DNA of 12,954 bases from an uncultured Leucobacter sp. (GTDB lineage Bacteria > Actinomycetota > Actinomycetes > Actinomycetales > Microbacteriaceae): the NCBI GenBank assembly GCA_945952575.1, contig CAMFIY010000044.1, positions 1 through 12,954 of the forward strand. Direction: 5' to 3'. Position numbers and translations under genes: made by a program. The notes under the pieces were generated by a model, which was not told the origin of the DNA, ran no database searches, and saw nothing but the letters and a program-made list of their open reading frames with translations. Below, one piece after another: positions 1 through 6,673 of the stretch (positions are counted from its first letter, which is position 1; every line of letters starts with the position of its first letter).

Positions 1-903
1 CGCTGGATCGCAGCGCTGCTCACCCTCGTCGTCGCGCTCGCGGGCGGCGCGGGCTGGTGGTGGGGCCAGGGACCCGGATCGCTCGTCACCATCCCGAACG
101 TGGTCGGACAGGAGCCCGACGTCGCAACCGCCGCGCTGCAGGAGCGCACACTGATCGTGAAGCAGGCGGAATGCAACAGCCTCGAGGTCGAGAAGGGGAT
201 GGTGGCGAGCACCTCCCCCGAGGCCGGCTCCCACGTGGATCGCGAGAGCAAGGTGAAGCTCTGCATCTCGACCGGGCCGCAGCGACTCCGCGTCCCGACG
301 ATCAACGGGAAACGGCTCGAGGAGGCCAAGGCCGCGATCGCGGAGGCGCGCTTCGTCTTCGGCAAGGTGACCGAGGAGCGTTTCAGCGACGAGGCGCCCG
401 CCGGCACGGTGATCCTCGCACTGGGCGCGAGCGGCAAGCGACTCGGCAAGACCTATCCCGAGCAGGGCACGATCGATCTCATCGTCTCGGCGGGCCTGCT
501 GCCGGACGTCTCCGGCAAGTCGGTCGATGAGGCGACCGCGATCCTCGCCGACGCGGGACTCTCAGTGGACTCCTCGCGCAACACGAAGGCGTACAGCGAT
601 GAGATCCCCAAGGGCAAAGTGATCGGCCTGATCACGCCCGGTGAGATCACCCGCGTGGGCGATGCGGTCGGGCTGAATATCTCGCGCGGGCCTCAGCTCT
701 ACAAGATCCCCGACGTGGCGGGGATGAAGTTGAAGGATGCGCTGGCCAAGCTCGAGGAAATGGGATTCGATCCCTGGACGAGCTTCAACATCCGAGACGC
801 CTGGGGCCTCGCCGTCGCGACGGGCACTGATCCCGCGGCCGGTGCGAAGCTCCCCAAGGGCGCAACGATCCAGGTGCTCTACGAGCTCAGCGTTCGAGGC
901 TGA
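1..903 (+). CDS. pknL: PknL-type Ser/Thr protein kinase, C-terminal part (TM segment + 4 PASTA repeats), 5' truncated by window
   Basis: The frame is open from the first base, so the kinase domain lies outside the window; 300 codons remain. What is visible is a hydrophobic stretch (about residues 3-21, ending in three Trp), then four tandem PASTA-like repeats at roughly residues 28-94, 95-163, 164-231 and 232-300. Each opens with a V/I-P-x-V/I-x-G-type motif and most end in an S-x-G-like strand. PASTA repeats on bacterial Ser/Thr kinases face the outside and bind muropeptides or lipid II; the kinase domain is cytoplasmic. The assignment to PknL rather than PknB rests on context: aroG follows convergently, then plsC and a FadD15-like ligase, as around pknL in Mycobacterium and Corynebacterium. 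Corynebacterial PknL carries PASTA repeats, while the M. tuberculosis protein does not. In C. glutamicum PknL is one of the kinases that phosphorylate OdhI, whose homologue is in this window. The kinase domain itself cannot be confirmed here. Confidence 0.85.
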   Translation, partial: RWIAALLTLVVALAGGAGWWWGQGPGSLVTIPNVVGQEPDVATAALQERTLIVKQAECNSLEVEKGMVASTSPEAGSHVDRESKVKLCISTGPQRLRVPTINGKRLEEAKAAIAEARFVFGKVTEERFSDEAPAGTVILALGASGKRLGKTYPEQGTIDLIVSAGLLPDVSGKSVDEATAILADAGLSVDSSRNTKAYSDEIPKGKVIGLITPGEITRVGDAVGLNISRGPQLYKIPDVAGMKLKDALAKLEEMGFDPWTSFNIRDAWGLAVATGTDPAAGAKLPKGATIQVLYELSVRG

Positions 904-914
904 GCCGCGACGCC

Positions 915-930
915 CGGGATCGGCATCCCG
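915..930. terminator. Short hairpin between convergent pknL and aroG
   Basis: CGGGAT and ATCCCG form a perfect 6-bp stem around the tetraloop CGGC, in the 39-base gap between two convergent stop codons. There is no clear T-tract on either side, so this is a weak bidirectional terminator candidate judged mainly by position. Confidence 0.4.
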
Positions 931-942
931 CCGGCTGCGGAC

Positions 943-2307
943 TCAGTGCCGCTTCTTGAGCTCCTCGGCGACCTGGAACGCCAGCTCCAGCGACTGCATG
1001 TGGTTGAGCCTCGGGTCGCAGAGCGATTCGTACCGGGTCGCGAGCGTGGCCTCGTCGATGTTCTCCGAGCCGCCCAGGCACTCCGTCACGTCGTCGCCGG
1101 TCAGCTCGACGTGCAGGCCTCCGGGGAACGTGCCCACCTCGCGGTGCGCCTCGAAGAAGCCGAGCACCTCGTCCATCACGTCGTCGAAACGGCGCGTCTT
1201 GTAGCCGGTCGCGGTCGTGATCCCGTTGCCGTGCATCGGATCGGTGACCCAGAGCGGCAGCGCGCCCGCATCCCGCACGCCGGCCAGGAGCGGCGGCAGC
1301 GCGTCGCGGATCTTGCCGGCGCCCATCCGGGTGATGAAGGTGATCCGGCCGGGTTCGCGCTCGGGGTCGAGCTTGTCGATCAGGCGCAGCGCGTCATCGG
1401 CCGTCGCGGTCGGCCCGAGCTTCACCGCGATCGGGTTGCGCAGCTTCGAGAGCAGCTCGACATGCGCACCGTCGAGGTCGCGGGTGCGCTCACCGATCCA
1501 GAGCATGTGCCCGGAGGTGCCGTAGGGCTGCCCCGTGCGCGAATCGATGCGCACGAGCGGCCGCTCGTAGTCGAGCAGCAGCGCCTCGTGGCTCACGTAG
1601 AACTCGGTCTGCGTCAACGCCGCGTTCTCCACACCGCACGCCTCCATGAAACGCAGCGCGCGGTCGATCTCGGCCGCGAGCGACTCGTAGCGGCGGTCGG
1701 CGGTGTTCGACACGAAGCCCTGATTCCAGGCGTGCACCTGACGCAGATCGGCGAAGCCGCCCTGCGTGAATGCGCGGATCAGGTTCAGCGTAGAGGCGGA
1801 GACATGGTAGCCGCGCAGCAGGCGCGAAGGGTCTGCCGCACGGGACTCGGGCGTGAAGTCGTAGCCGTTCACCACGTCGCCGCGGTAGGCGGGCAGCGTC
1901 ACGCCGTCGCGGGTCTCGGTGTCGCTGGAGCGCGGCTTGGCGAACTGTCCGGCCATGCGTCCGACCTTGATCACGGGCATCGACGCGCCGTAGGTGAGCA
2001 CGACCGCCATCTGCAGGATCGTCTTCACGCGGTCGCGGATCTTGTCGGCCGTCGCTGCCGCGAAGGTCTCCGCGCAGTCGCCGCCCTGTAGGAGGAACGC
2101 CTCGCCGCGCGCGGCGGCGGCCAGCCGCTCGCGCAGCTGATCGGCCTCACCGGCGAACACGAGCGGCGGCTGAGAGGCCAGATCGGCCGAGGCGGCCGCG
2201 ACTGCGTCCCGATCCGGCCAGACGGGCTGCTGCTTCGCCTCGAGCGCGCGATAGGAGTCGAGTCCCAACACATCGACGGAAACGTCGGGCGTCGTCTGCT
2301 GACTCAC
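943..2307 (-). CDS. aroG: Class II 3-deoxy-D-arabino-heptulosonate 7-phosphate (DAHP) synthase
   Basis: Catalyses condensation of phosphoenolpyruvate and erythrose 4-phosphate to DAHP, the first step of the shikimate pathway, in the cytoplasm. The 454-residue protein has class II (plant/actinobacterial) landmarks: LLQGGDCAETF at 72-82, GRMAGQFAKPRS at 116-127, DPMHGN at 356-361, a GGLHVELTGDDVTEC stretch at 396-410 and NHMQSLELAF near the C-terminus. Cys78, His359, Glu401 and Asp431 match the metal ligands known from the M. tuberculosis enzyme by spacing. The start is GTG at 2307; the upstream purine-rich stretch GAGAGCAGGCAG is only a moderate ribosome binding site. It lies 60 bases downstream of plsC on the same strand, so the two may be cotranscribed. 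In mycobacteria this enzyme complexes with chorismate mutase, which is not in the window. Family assignment is very firm. Confidence 0.97.
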   Translation of the reverse strand: MSQQTTPDVSVDVLGLDSYRALEAKQQPVWPDRDAVAAASADLASQPPLVFAGEADQLRERLAAAARGEAFLLQGGDCAETFAAATADKIRDRVKTILQMAVVLTYGASMPVIKVGRMAGQFAKPRSSDTETRDGVTLPAYRGDVVNGYDFTPESRAADPSRLLRGYHVSASTLNLIRAFTQGGFADLRQVHAWNQGFVSNTADRRYESLAAEIDRALRFMEACGVENAALTQTEFYVSHEALLLDYERPLVRIDSRTGQPYGTSGHMLWIGERTRDLDGAHVELLSKLRNPIAVKLGPTATADDALRLIDKLDPEREPGRITFITRMGAGKIRDALPPLLAGVRDAGALPLWVTDPMHGNGITTATGYKTRRFDDVMDEVLGFFEAHREVGTFPGGLHVELTGDDVTECLGGSENIDEATLATRYESLCDPRLNHMQSLELAFQVAEELKKRH

Positions 2308-2367
2308 GATCTGCCTGCTCTCTGGCTCGGGTCGAAGCGCCGCAGCCGTTGCTGCAACCTCCCCAGT

Positions 2368-3060
2368 CTAGCTGGCCGGTGCGGCCGCCTGAGCATTGCG
2401 TACGCTGCTGGCGTAGACGTCGACGTACTCCTGTCCGCTGAGCCGCTGGATCTCCACCATGATCTCGTCGGTCACGCTGCGCAGCACGAAGCGGTCCGTC
2501 GACATGCCGGCGAAACGGCTGAAATCCATGGGCTCGCCGATCAGGGTGCCGATCCGCCGGATCCGGGGGAACTTCGCCCCGATCGGCATGCACTTCTCGG
2601 TGTCGATCATGATGGCGGGCACGACCAGCGCACCCGATTCGAGTACGAGCCGCGCCACGCCGGTCCGTCCGCGGTACAGCCTCGCGTCCGGGCTGCGCGT
2701 GCCTTCCGGGTAGATCGCGAGCACGTCGCCGCGATCGAGCACGGTGAGGCCGGTGTTGAGCGAGGCCTCGCTGGCCTTGCCGCCGGATCGGTCGATCGGG
2801 ATCTGACCGATCGAGAGCATGAACGTCTTGACGAACCAGCCGCTCAGTCCCTTGCCCGTGAAGTAGTCGCTCTTGGCCAGAAAGGAGACGCGACGATCGA
2901 TCATGAGCGGCATGAAGAAGCTGTCGATGACCGAGAGATGGTTGCCGACGATGATCACCGGGCCGTTGGCCGGCAGGTTCTCCGCCCCTTCGACCCAGGG
3001 GCGATAGACGGTCTTGAGCAGCGGCCCGATAACCAGGTGCTTGAGAATCCAATACATCAT
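2368..3060 (-). CDS. 1-acyl-sn-glycerol-3-phosphate acyltransferase family protein (PlsC-like)
   Basis: Predicted to transfer an acyl chain to lysophosphatidic acid or a related acceptor at the inner face of the membrane (phospholipid or glycolipid synthesis). The 230-residue protein shows the family's H-x4-D motif as H41-LSVI-D46, a YPEGTRS motif with E119-R122, and a mostly hydrophobic N-terminus (residues 3-19) that could anchor it to the membrane. It starts with tandem ATG codons at 3060; a GAGGAGGGTGGG stretch lies upstream. The same family sits between aroG and fadD15 in mycobacteria (Rv2182c-like). A divergent acyl-CoA ligase upstream could supply its acyl donor, which is inference. 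The true acceptor substrate cannot be read from the sequence. Confidence 0.92.
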   Translation of the reverse strand: MMYWILKHLVIGPLLKTVYRPWVEGAENLPANGPVIIVGNHLSVIDSFFMPLMIDRRVSFLAKSDYFTGKGLSGWFVKTFMLSIGQIPIDRSGGKASEASLNTGLTVLDRGDVLAIYPEGTRSPDARLYRGRTGVARLVLESGALVVPAIMIDTEKCMPIGAKFPRIRRIGTLIGEPMDFSRFAGMSTDRFVLRSVTDEIMVEIQRLSGQEYVDVYASSVRNAQAAAPAS

Positions 3061-3097
3061 GCTGGACCCACCCTCCTCATCTGCATCACCCTATCGA

Positions 3098-3103
3098 ATT
3101 GTA
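3098..3103 (-). promoter_or_regulatory. Possible -10 element for plsC
   Basis: Read on the minus strand this is TACAAT, a good -10 hexamer, about 38 bases upstream of the plsC ATG in the 158-base divergent gap. No convincing -35 hexamer is found 16-18 bases upstream, so the call is tentative. Confidence 0.3.
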
Positions 3104-3125
3104 GATACCCCACCGTGCCGGGCGG

Positions 3126-3142
3126 GCATGGTTGGCACATGC
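3126..3142. promoter_or_regulatory. Inverted repeat in the plsC/fadD divergent region
   Basis: GCATG and CATGC form 5-bp arms around a 7-base spacer, about 77 bases upstream of the acyl-CoA ligase start. The position in a divergent intergenic region suits an operator, but the arms are short and chance is not excluded. Confidence 0.25.
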
Positions 3143-3218
3143 AATAGGCTGATTCCGTGACCGCGGCGCCGAAGCCGGCGGTCGAAACGCAACCGGCACG
3201 GGTACCGAAGGAGCTGCC

Positions 3219-5051
3219 GTGAATCTCACCGAGACGCCGATCATCGTCCCCCCGGCACCGGACGACAACATCACCGACCTGCTCGAACAGCGAGTCGCAG
3301 CGAGTCCCGACCGCGTGCTCTTCGCCACGCCGCAGGGCGACGGCTGGAAGGACATGACGGCGGCGGAGTTCCGCGAGCTCGTCGTCTCGGTGGCGAAGGG
3401 CCTGGCCGCCCAGGGCGTGCAGCCCGGGGACCGGATCGCATTCATGTGCAAGACGTCCTTCGAGTGGACGCTCATCGATTTCGCGCTGCACTACGCCGGT
3501 GCGGTGATGGTCCCGGTCTACGAGACCTCTTCGGCGATCCAGGTGCACTGGATCCTCGAGGATTCCGGGGCTCGGGGCATCATCACCGAGTCCGAGGACC
3601 ACGCGAGCCGTCTCGCCGAGATCCGCAGCGATCTCACCGGACTCGAGCTGGAGTGGCGCCTGGATCAGGGCGCGCTCGACGCGTTCGCCCGGGCGGGCGC
3701 GGAGATCTCCGATGAGGAGATCGAGCGCCGTCGCGGACTCGCGAACAGCAGCGATACCGCGACCCTGATCTACACCTCGGGATCCACGGGCCGCCCGAAG
3801 GGCGTCGTCCTCACCCACTCGAACTTCGTGGATCTCGCGCGCAACGCATCGGCCGCGCTCGGCGTGGTGGTGAACGAGCCGGGGGCCTCCACGCTGCTCT
3901 TCGTCACCCTCGCGCACGTCTACGCACGCTTCATCAGCGTCCTCGCCGTCCACGCGGGCGTCAGGGTCGGCCACCAGCCCGACACGACGAAGCTCCTCCC
4001 CTCGCTCGGCAGCTTCAAGCCCAGCTTCCTGCTGGCCGTGCCGCGCGTCTTCGAGAAGGTCTACAACTCCGCCGAGCAGAAGGCCGAGGCCGGGGGCAAG
4101 GGCAAGATCTTCCGCGCGGCCGCGCAGGTCGCGGTGAAGCACAGCGAGCATGTCATGGCCGGCACCAAGGCGCCGTTCCTGCTCGGCCTCAAGTTCAAGC
4201 TGTTCGACCGTCTGGTGTTCTCCACCCTGCGCGACGCGATGGGCGGCCGGGTCAAGTACGCGGTGAGCGGATCGGCTCCGCTCAGCCACTACCTCGGCCA
4301 CTTCTACCACAGCCTCGGAATCAAGGTGCTCGAGGGGTACGGTCTCACGGAGACGACCGCACCGGTCAGCGTCAACCTCCCCGACAAGTTCAAGATCGGC
4401 ACGGTCGGCCCGGCGCTCCCCGGTCACCGGATCCGGATCGCGGACGACGGTGAGATCGAGGTCCAGGGCATCGCCGTGTTCAAGGAGTACTGGCGGAATC
4501 CCGAGGCCACGGCGGCGACCTTCAGCGATGACGGGTTCTTCAAGACCGGCGACCTCGGCACCCTCGACGAAGACGGCTATCTCGCCATCACCGGGCGCAA
4601 GAAGGAGATCCTCGTGACGGCCGGCGGCAAGAACGTCGCCCCCGCCGGGCTCGAGGACCCGATCCGCGCGTTCCCGCTGATCGGCCAGATCGTGGTCGTC
4701 GGGGACCAGAAGCCGTTCATCGCCGCGCTGATCACGCTCGATGCAGAGATGCTCCCGGTCTGGCTGAAGAACCAGGGTCTCGACCCCACCATGACTCTCG
4801 AGGAGGCCGCGGCGCATCCGGCCGTGATCGCCGAGGTGCAGCGCGCGGTCGACGAGGGCAACAAATACGTCTCGCGCGCCGAGTCCATCCGCAAGTGGGT
4901 GATCCTGCCCACCGAGTTCACCGAGGCGAGCGGCCACCTGACGCCGAAGATGAGCATCAAGCGCGACAACATCCTGCGCGACTACGCCGGAGAGATCGCA
5001 AAGATCTACGGCGACAACCCGCAGACCGAGACGGTCGACACGCAGAAGTAG
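3219..5051 (+). CDS. Long-chain fatty acid--CoA ligase (AMP-forming), FadD15-like
   Basis: Activates fatty acids to acyl-CoA via an acyl-adenylate. The 610-residue protein carries the full set of ANL-superfamily motifs: the P-loop YTSGSTGRPKG at 185-195, YGLTETT at 374-380, the TGD motif with Asp445 that contacts ATP ribose, and the GRKKE hinge at 459-463 leading into the C-terminal subdomain. It starts at GTG 3219, with AAGGAG six bases upstream. Location next to PlsC-like and aroG/pknL genes is the same as for fadD15 (Rv2187) in M. tuberculosis. The divergent arrangement with plsC suggests a shared role in channelling acyl chains into membrane lipid. Chain-length preference cannot be read from the sequence. 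Confidence 0.95.
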   Translation: MNLTETPIIVPPAPDDNITDLLEQRVAASPDRVLFATPQGDGWKDMTAAEFRELVVSVAKGLAAQGVQPGDRIAFMCKTSFEWTLIDFALHYAGAVMVPVYETSSAIQVHWILEDSGARGIITESEDHASRLAEIRSDLTGLELEWRLDQGALDAFARAGAEISDEEIERRRGLANSSDTATLIYTSGSTGRPKGVVLTHSNFVDLARNASAALGVVVNEPGASTLLFVTLAHVYARFISVLAVHAGVRVGHQPDTTKLLPSLGSFKPSFLLAVPRVFEKVYNSAEQKAEAGGKGKIFRAAAQVAVKHSEHVMAGTKAPFLLGLKFKLFDRLVFSTLRDAMGGRVKYAVSGSAPLSHYLGHFYHSLGIKVLEGYGLTETTAPVSVNLPDKFKIGTVGPALPGHRIRIADDGEIEVQGIAVFKEYWRNPEATAATFSDDGFFKTGDLGTLDEDGYLAITGRKKEILVTAGGKNVAPAGLEDPIRAFPLIGQIVVVGDQKPFIAALITLDAEMLPVWLKNQGLDPTMTLEEAAAHPAVIAEVQRAVDEGNKYVSRAESIRKWVILPTEFTEASGHLTPKMSIKRDNILRDYAGEIAKIYGDNPQTETVDTQK

Positions 5052-5055
5052 CGCC

Positions 5056-5074
5056 GATGGGACTCCGTCCCGTC
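5056..5074. terminator. Bidirectional hairpin between fadD and def
   Basis: GGGAC-TCC-GTCCC forms a 5-bp core stem, extended by a T-G wobble, an A-T and a G-C pair to eight pairs. It occupies almost the whole 21-base gap between convergent stop codons and overlaps the def stop. No T-tract follows, so it may act more as a 3'-end stabiliser than as a strong terminator. Confidence 0.5.
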
Positions 5075-5564
5075 AGAACCAGGCCGAGGCGCGGATCCGA
5101 CGCATCGCCTCGCCGCGCGTATCGCGATCGAGCCGATTGATGTAGAGCTTGCCGTCGAGGTGGTCGCACTCGTGCTGCAGCGCCTGAGCCATCAGACCCG
5201 CTCCTGAGATGACGATCTCCTCACCGCTGAGGTCGATGCCGCGGACGGTCGCGCGCGGGTAGCGCAGCACGTCGAACCAGAGATCGGGGACGGAGAGGCA
5301 CCCCTCTCCGATCAGCGAGGGCTCGCCGTCGACCTCCACGAGTTCCGGGTTGAGCACGTAGCTGATCTCGCCGTCGATGTGCAGGCTGAACGCGCGCAGC
5401 GTGTGCCCGATCTGCGTCGAGGCGAGCCCTGCCCTGCCGTCGAACGCCACGGTGTCGCAGAGATCAGCGACGAGCGCACGAACGCCCTCGTCGATCTGCT
5501 CGACCGGGTCGCACACGGTGCGCAGCACCGGATCCCCGAACAGACGGATCTCTCGTACGGCCAC
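5073..5564 (-). CDS. def: Peptide deformylase
   Basis: Removes the formyl group from the N-terminal formyl-Met of nascent proteins; a cytoplasmic metalloenzyme. The 163-residue protein has the three PDF motifs: motif I as RAGLASTQ (44-51, normally GxGLAAxQ), motif II EGCLS at 87-91 with the metal-ligand Cys89, and motif III HECDH at 131-135 with ligands His131 and His135 and catalytic Glu132. Both motif I changes (Gly to Arg44, Ala to Ser49) leave Gln51 intact. It starts at GTG 5564 behind a strong GAGGAGGAG ribosome binding site. It is divergent from the parA-like gene and convergent with the ligase, so probably monocistronic. A short C-terminal tail and the motif I variant fit one of the two PDF paralogues common in Actinobacteria; whether a second exists cannot be told from this window. 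Confidence 0.95.
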   Translation of the reverse strand: MAVREIRLFGDPVLRTVCDPVEQIDEGVRALVADLCDTVAFDGRAGLASTQIGHTLRAFSLHIDGEISYVLNPELVEVDGEPSLIGEGCLSVPDLWFDVLRYPRATVRGIDLSGEEIVISGAGLMAQALQHECDHLDGKLYINRLDRDTRGEAMRRIRASAWF

Positions 5565-5615
5565 GACTCCTCCTCAACCGGTCACCGATGCTCCGCCCGG
5601 CGCGTTTCGCACTCA

Positions 5616-5644
5616 GTGAACCCGCACCCATTTTGCCCTAGACT
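5616..5644 (+). promoter_or_regulatory. Promoter of the parA-like gene (leaderless)
   Basis: A -10 hexamer TAGACT (5639-5644) lies 17 bases after GTGAAC (5616-5621), a partial match to TTGACA. Only six bases separate the -10 from the GTG at 5651, so transcription would begin at or next to the start codon. No ribosome binding site is present upstream, which supports a leaderless mRNA. Confidence 0.6.
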
Positions 5645-5650
5645 TTGGGA

Positions 5651-6532
5651 GTGCATGTACTCAGCGTGAGCTCTCTCAAAGGCGGTGTCGGCAAGACCAC
5701 CGTCACCCTCGGCTTGGCCTCCGCGGCCTTCTCGAGGGGGCTTCGCACCCTCGTCGTCGACCTCGATCCGCAGGCCGACGTCTCGACCGGCATGGACGTG
5801 AATCCCGAGAGCTACGCGAACATCTCGGATGTGCTCGAGGACCCGAAGGAGAAGACGGTCCGCTCGGCCATCGCTCCGAGCGGGTGGAATCAGCATCATG
5901 AGAGCGGCACGATCGACCTGCTCGTCGGCAGCCCCTCCGCGATCAACTTCGACGGCCCGCACCCCTCGGTGCGCGAGATCTGGAAGCTCGAGGAGGCACT
6001 CGCCGCGGTCGAGGCCGACTACGACCTGGTCCTCATCGACTGCGCCCCCTCCCTCAATGCGCTCACCCGCACGGCCTGGGCGGCGAGCGATCGCGTGCTC
6101 GTCGTGACCGAGCCCGGGCTGTTCGCCGTCTCGGCCGCGGACCGCGCCATGCGCGCGATCGAGGAGATCCGACGCGGGGTGAGCCCCCGTCTCAAGCCGC
6201 TCGGGATCCTCGTCAACCGCTTGCGCCCGCAGTCGATGGAGCACCAATTCCGCACGCGCGAGCTGCGCGAGATGTTCGGTCCGCTCGTCCTCGACCCGCA
6301 GCTGCCCGAACGCACCTCGTTGCAGCAGGCGCAGGGGGCCGCGAAACCCGTGCACATGTGGCCCGGCGAGGCCGCGCAGGAGATGGCGGCCTATTTCGAT
6401 CAGGTGCTGGATCAGGTGCTCGAGCAGGCCGAGATCTCGGCCCCGGCCGCCGCCCGCACGGCGTTCGCACCGCAGGCCGATGTGATCCTGGATGAGGATC
6501 CCTCCGGCGACACCGCTGTCACCGACGCCTAG
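5651..6532 (+). CDS. ParA family ATPase (orphan, MinD/ParA type)
   Basis: A cytoplasmic deviant-Walker ATPase of the type that positions DNA or division-site cargo. The 293-residue protein has the deviant Walker A K10-GGVG-K15-TT, Walker A' LVVDLD at 34-39 with DPQ following, and Walker B DLVLIDCAP at 125-133. There is no N-terminal helix-turn-helix extension as in plasmid or P1-type ParA. No parB gene or clear parS site is next to it, so it is not the chromosome-partition parA of a parAB operon. A PldP-like role in cell division (orphan ParA of Corynebacterium) is possible but unproven. I chose GTG 5651 over the in-frame TTG at 5645 because it sits exactly where a leaderless transcript would begin. 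The last 40 residues are acidic and Ala-rich, probably disordered. Confidence 0.9.
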   Translation: MHVLSVSSLKGGVGKTTVTLGLASAAFSRGLRTLVVDLDPQADVSTGMDVNPESYANISDVLEDPKEKTVRSAIAPSGWNQHHESGTIDLLVGSPSAINFDGPHPSVREIWKLEEALAAVEADYDLVLIDCAPSLNALTRTAWAASDRVLVVTEPGLFAVSAADRAMRAIEEIRRGVSPRLKPLGILVNRLRPQSMEHQFRTRELREMFGPLVLDPQLPERTSLQQAQGAAKPVHMWPGEAAQEMAAYFDQVLDQVLEQAEISAPAAARTAFAPQADVILDEDPSGDTAVTDA

Positions 6533-6549
6533 GCGTTACTTTCAGCGAG

Positions 6550-6565
6550 CAGAAATACTGCAAAA
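6550..6565 (+). promoter_or_regulatory. Candidate regulator box upstream of aceA (shared with aceB)
   Basis: CAGAAATACTG (6550-6560) recurs exactly upstream of aceB at 11902-11912, and here continues into TGCAAAA. The TGCAAA part equals the 3' half of the corynebacterial RamB box (AGAACTTTGCAAA type), and a RamB gene is in the window. Exact duplication upstream of two genes of one pathway makes a regulatory role likely; RamB as the binder is inference. Confidence 0.5.
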
Positions 6566-6610
6566 CTTCATCTTGAATTCTCGCCTTCGCGGCGTCGATC
6601 ACCCCTCAGA

Positions 6611-6660
6611 GTGGAAGTAGTCCACGAAGCGAACCTCGCTCGTGGGAAGTCGCCACTACT
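6611..6660 (+). promoter_or_regulatory. Structured 5' leader of aceA with competing hairpins
   Basis: CCACG-(A)-AGCGA / ACC loop / TCGCT-CGTGG (6622-6645) makes a ten-pair stem with one bulged A and a triloop; T6621 and G6646 can add a wobble pair. AGTAGT (6616-6621) can also pair with ACTACT (6655-6660), extending the structure to two bases before the AAGGAAG ribosome binding site. A competing hairpin GTGGA-AGTAG-TCCAC (6611-6625) uses part of the same bases. Pairing was traced by eye; the energy was not computed, and the transcription start is unknown. Confidence 0.4.
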
Positions 6661-6673
6661 CGAAGGAAGCATC

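Noticed and set aside
946..2091. A 381-codon plus-strand frame over aroG
   Set aside because: The minus strand encodes a complete class II DAHP synthase with all metal ligands; the plus-strand frame has no recognisable motif.
3057..4937. A 626-codon open frame on the minus strand
   Set aside because: It lies antisense to the acyl-CoA ligase gene, which has all family motifs. The minus-strand product is rich in Arg, Asp, Glu and His with no domain, as expected from the complement of a high-GC gene.
6525..6536. ACGCCTAGGCGT palindrome across the parA-like stop codon as a terminator
   Set aside because: It is a perfect 12-base palindrome but leaves only a 4-bp stem with a 4-base loop and no T-tract, too weak to call a terminator. 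As a DNA site it is within coding sequence, so chance is likely.
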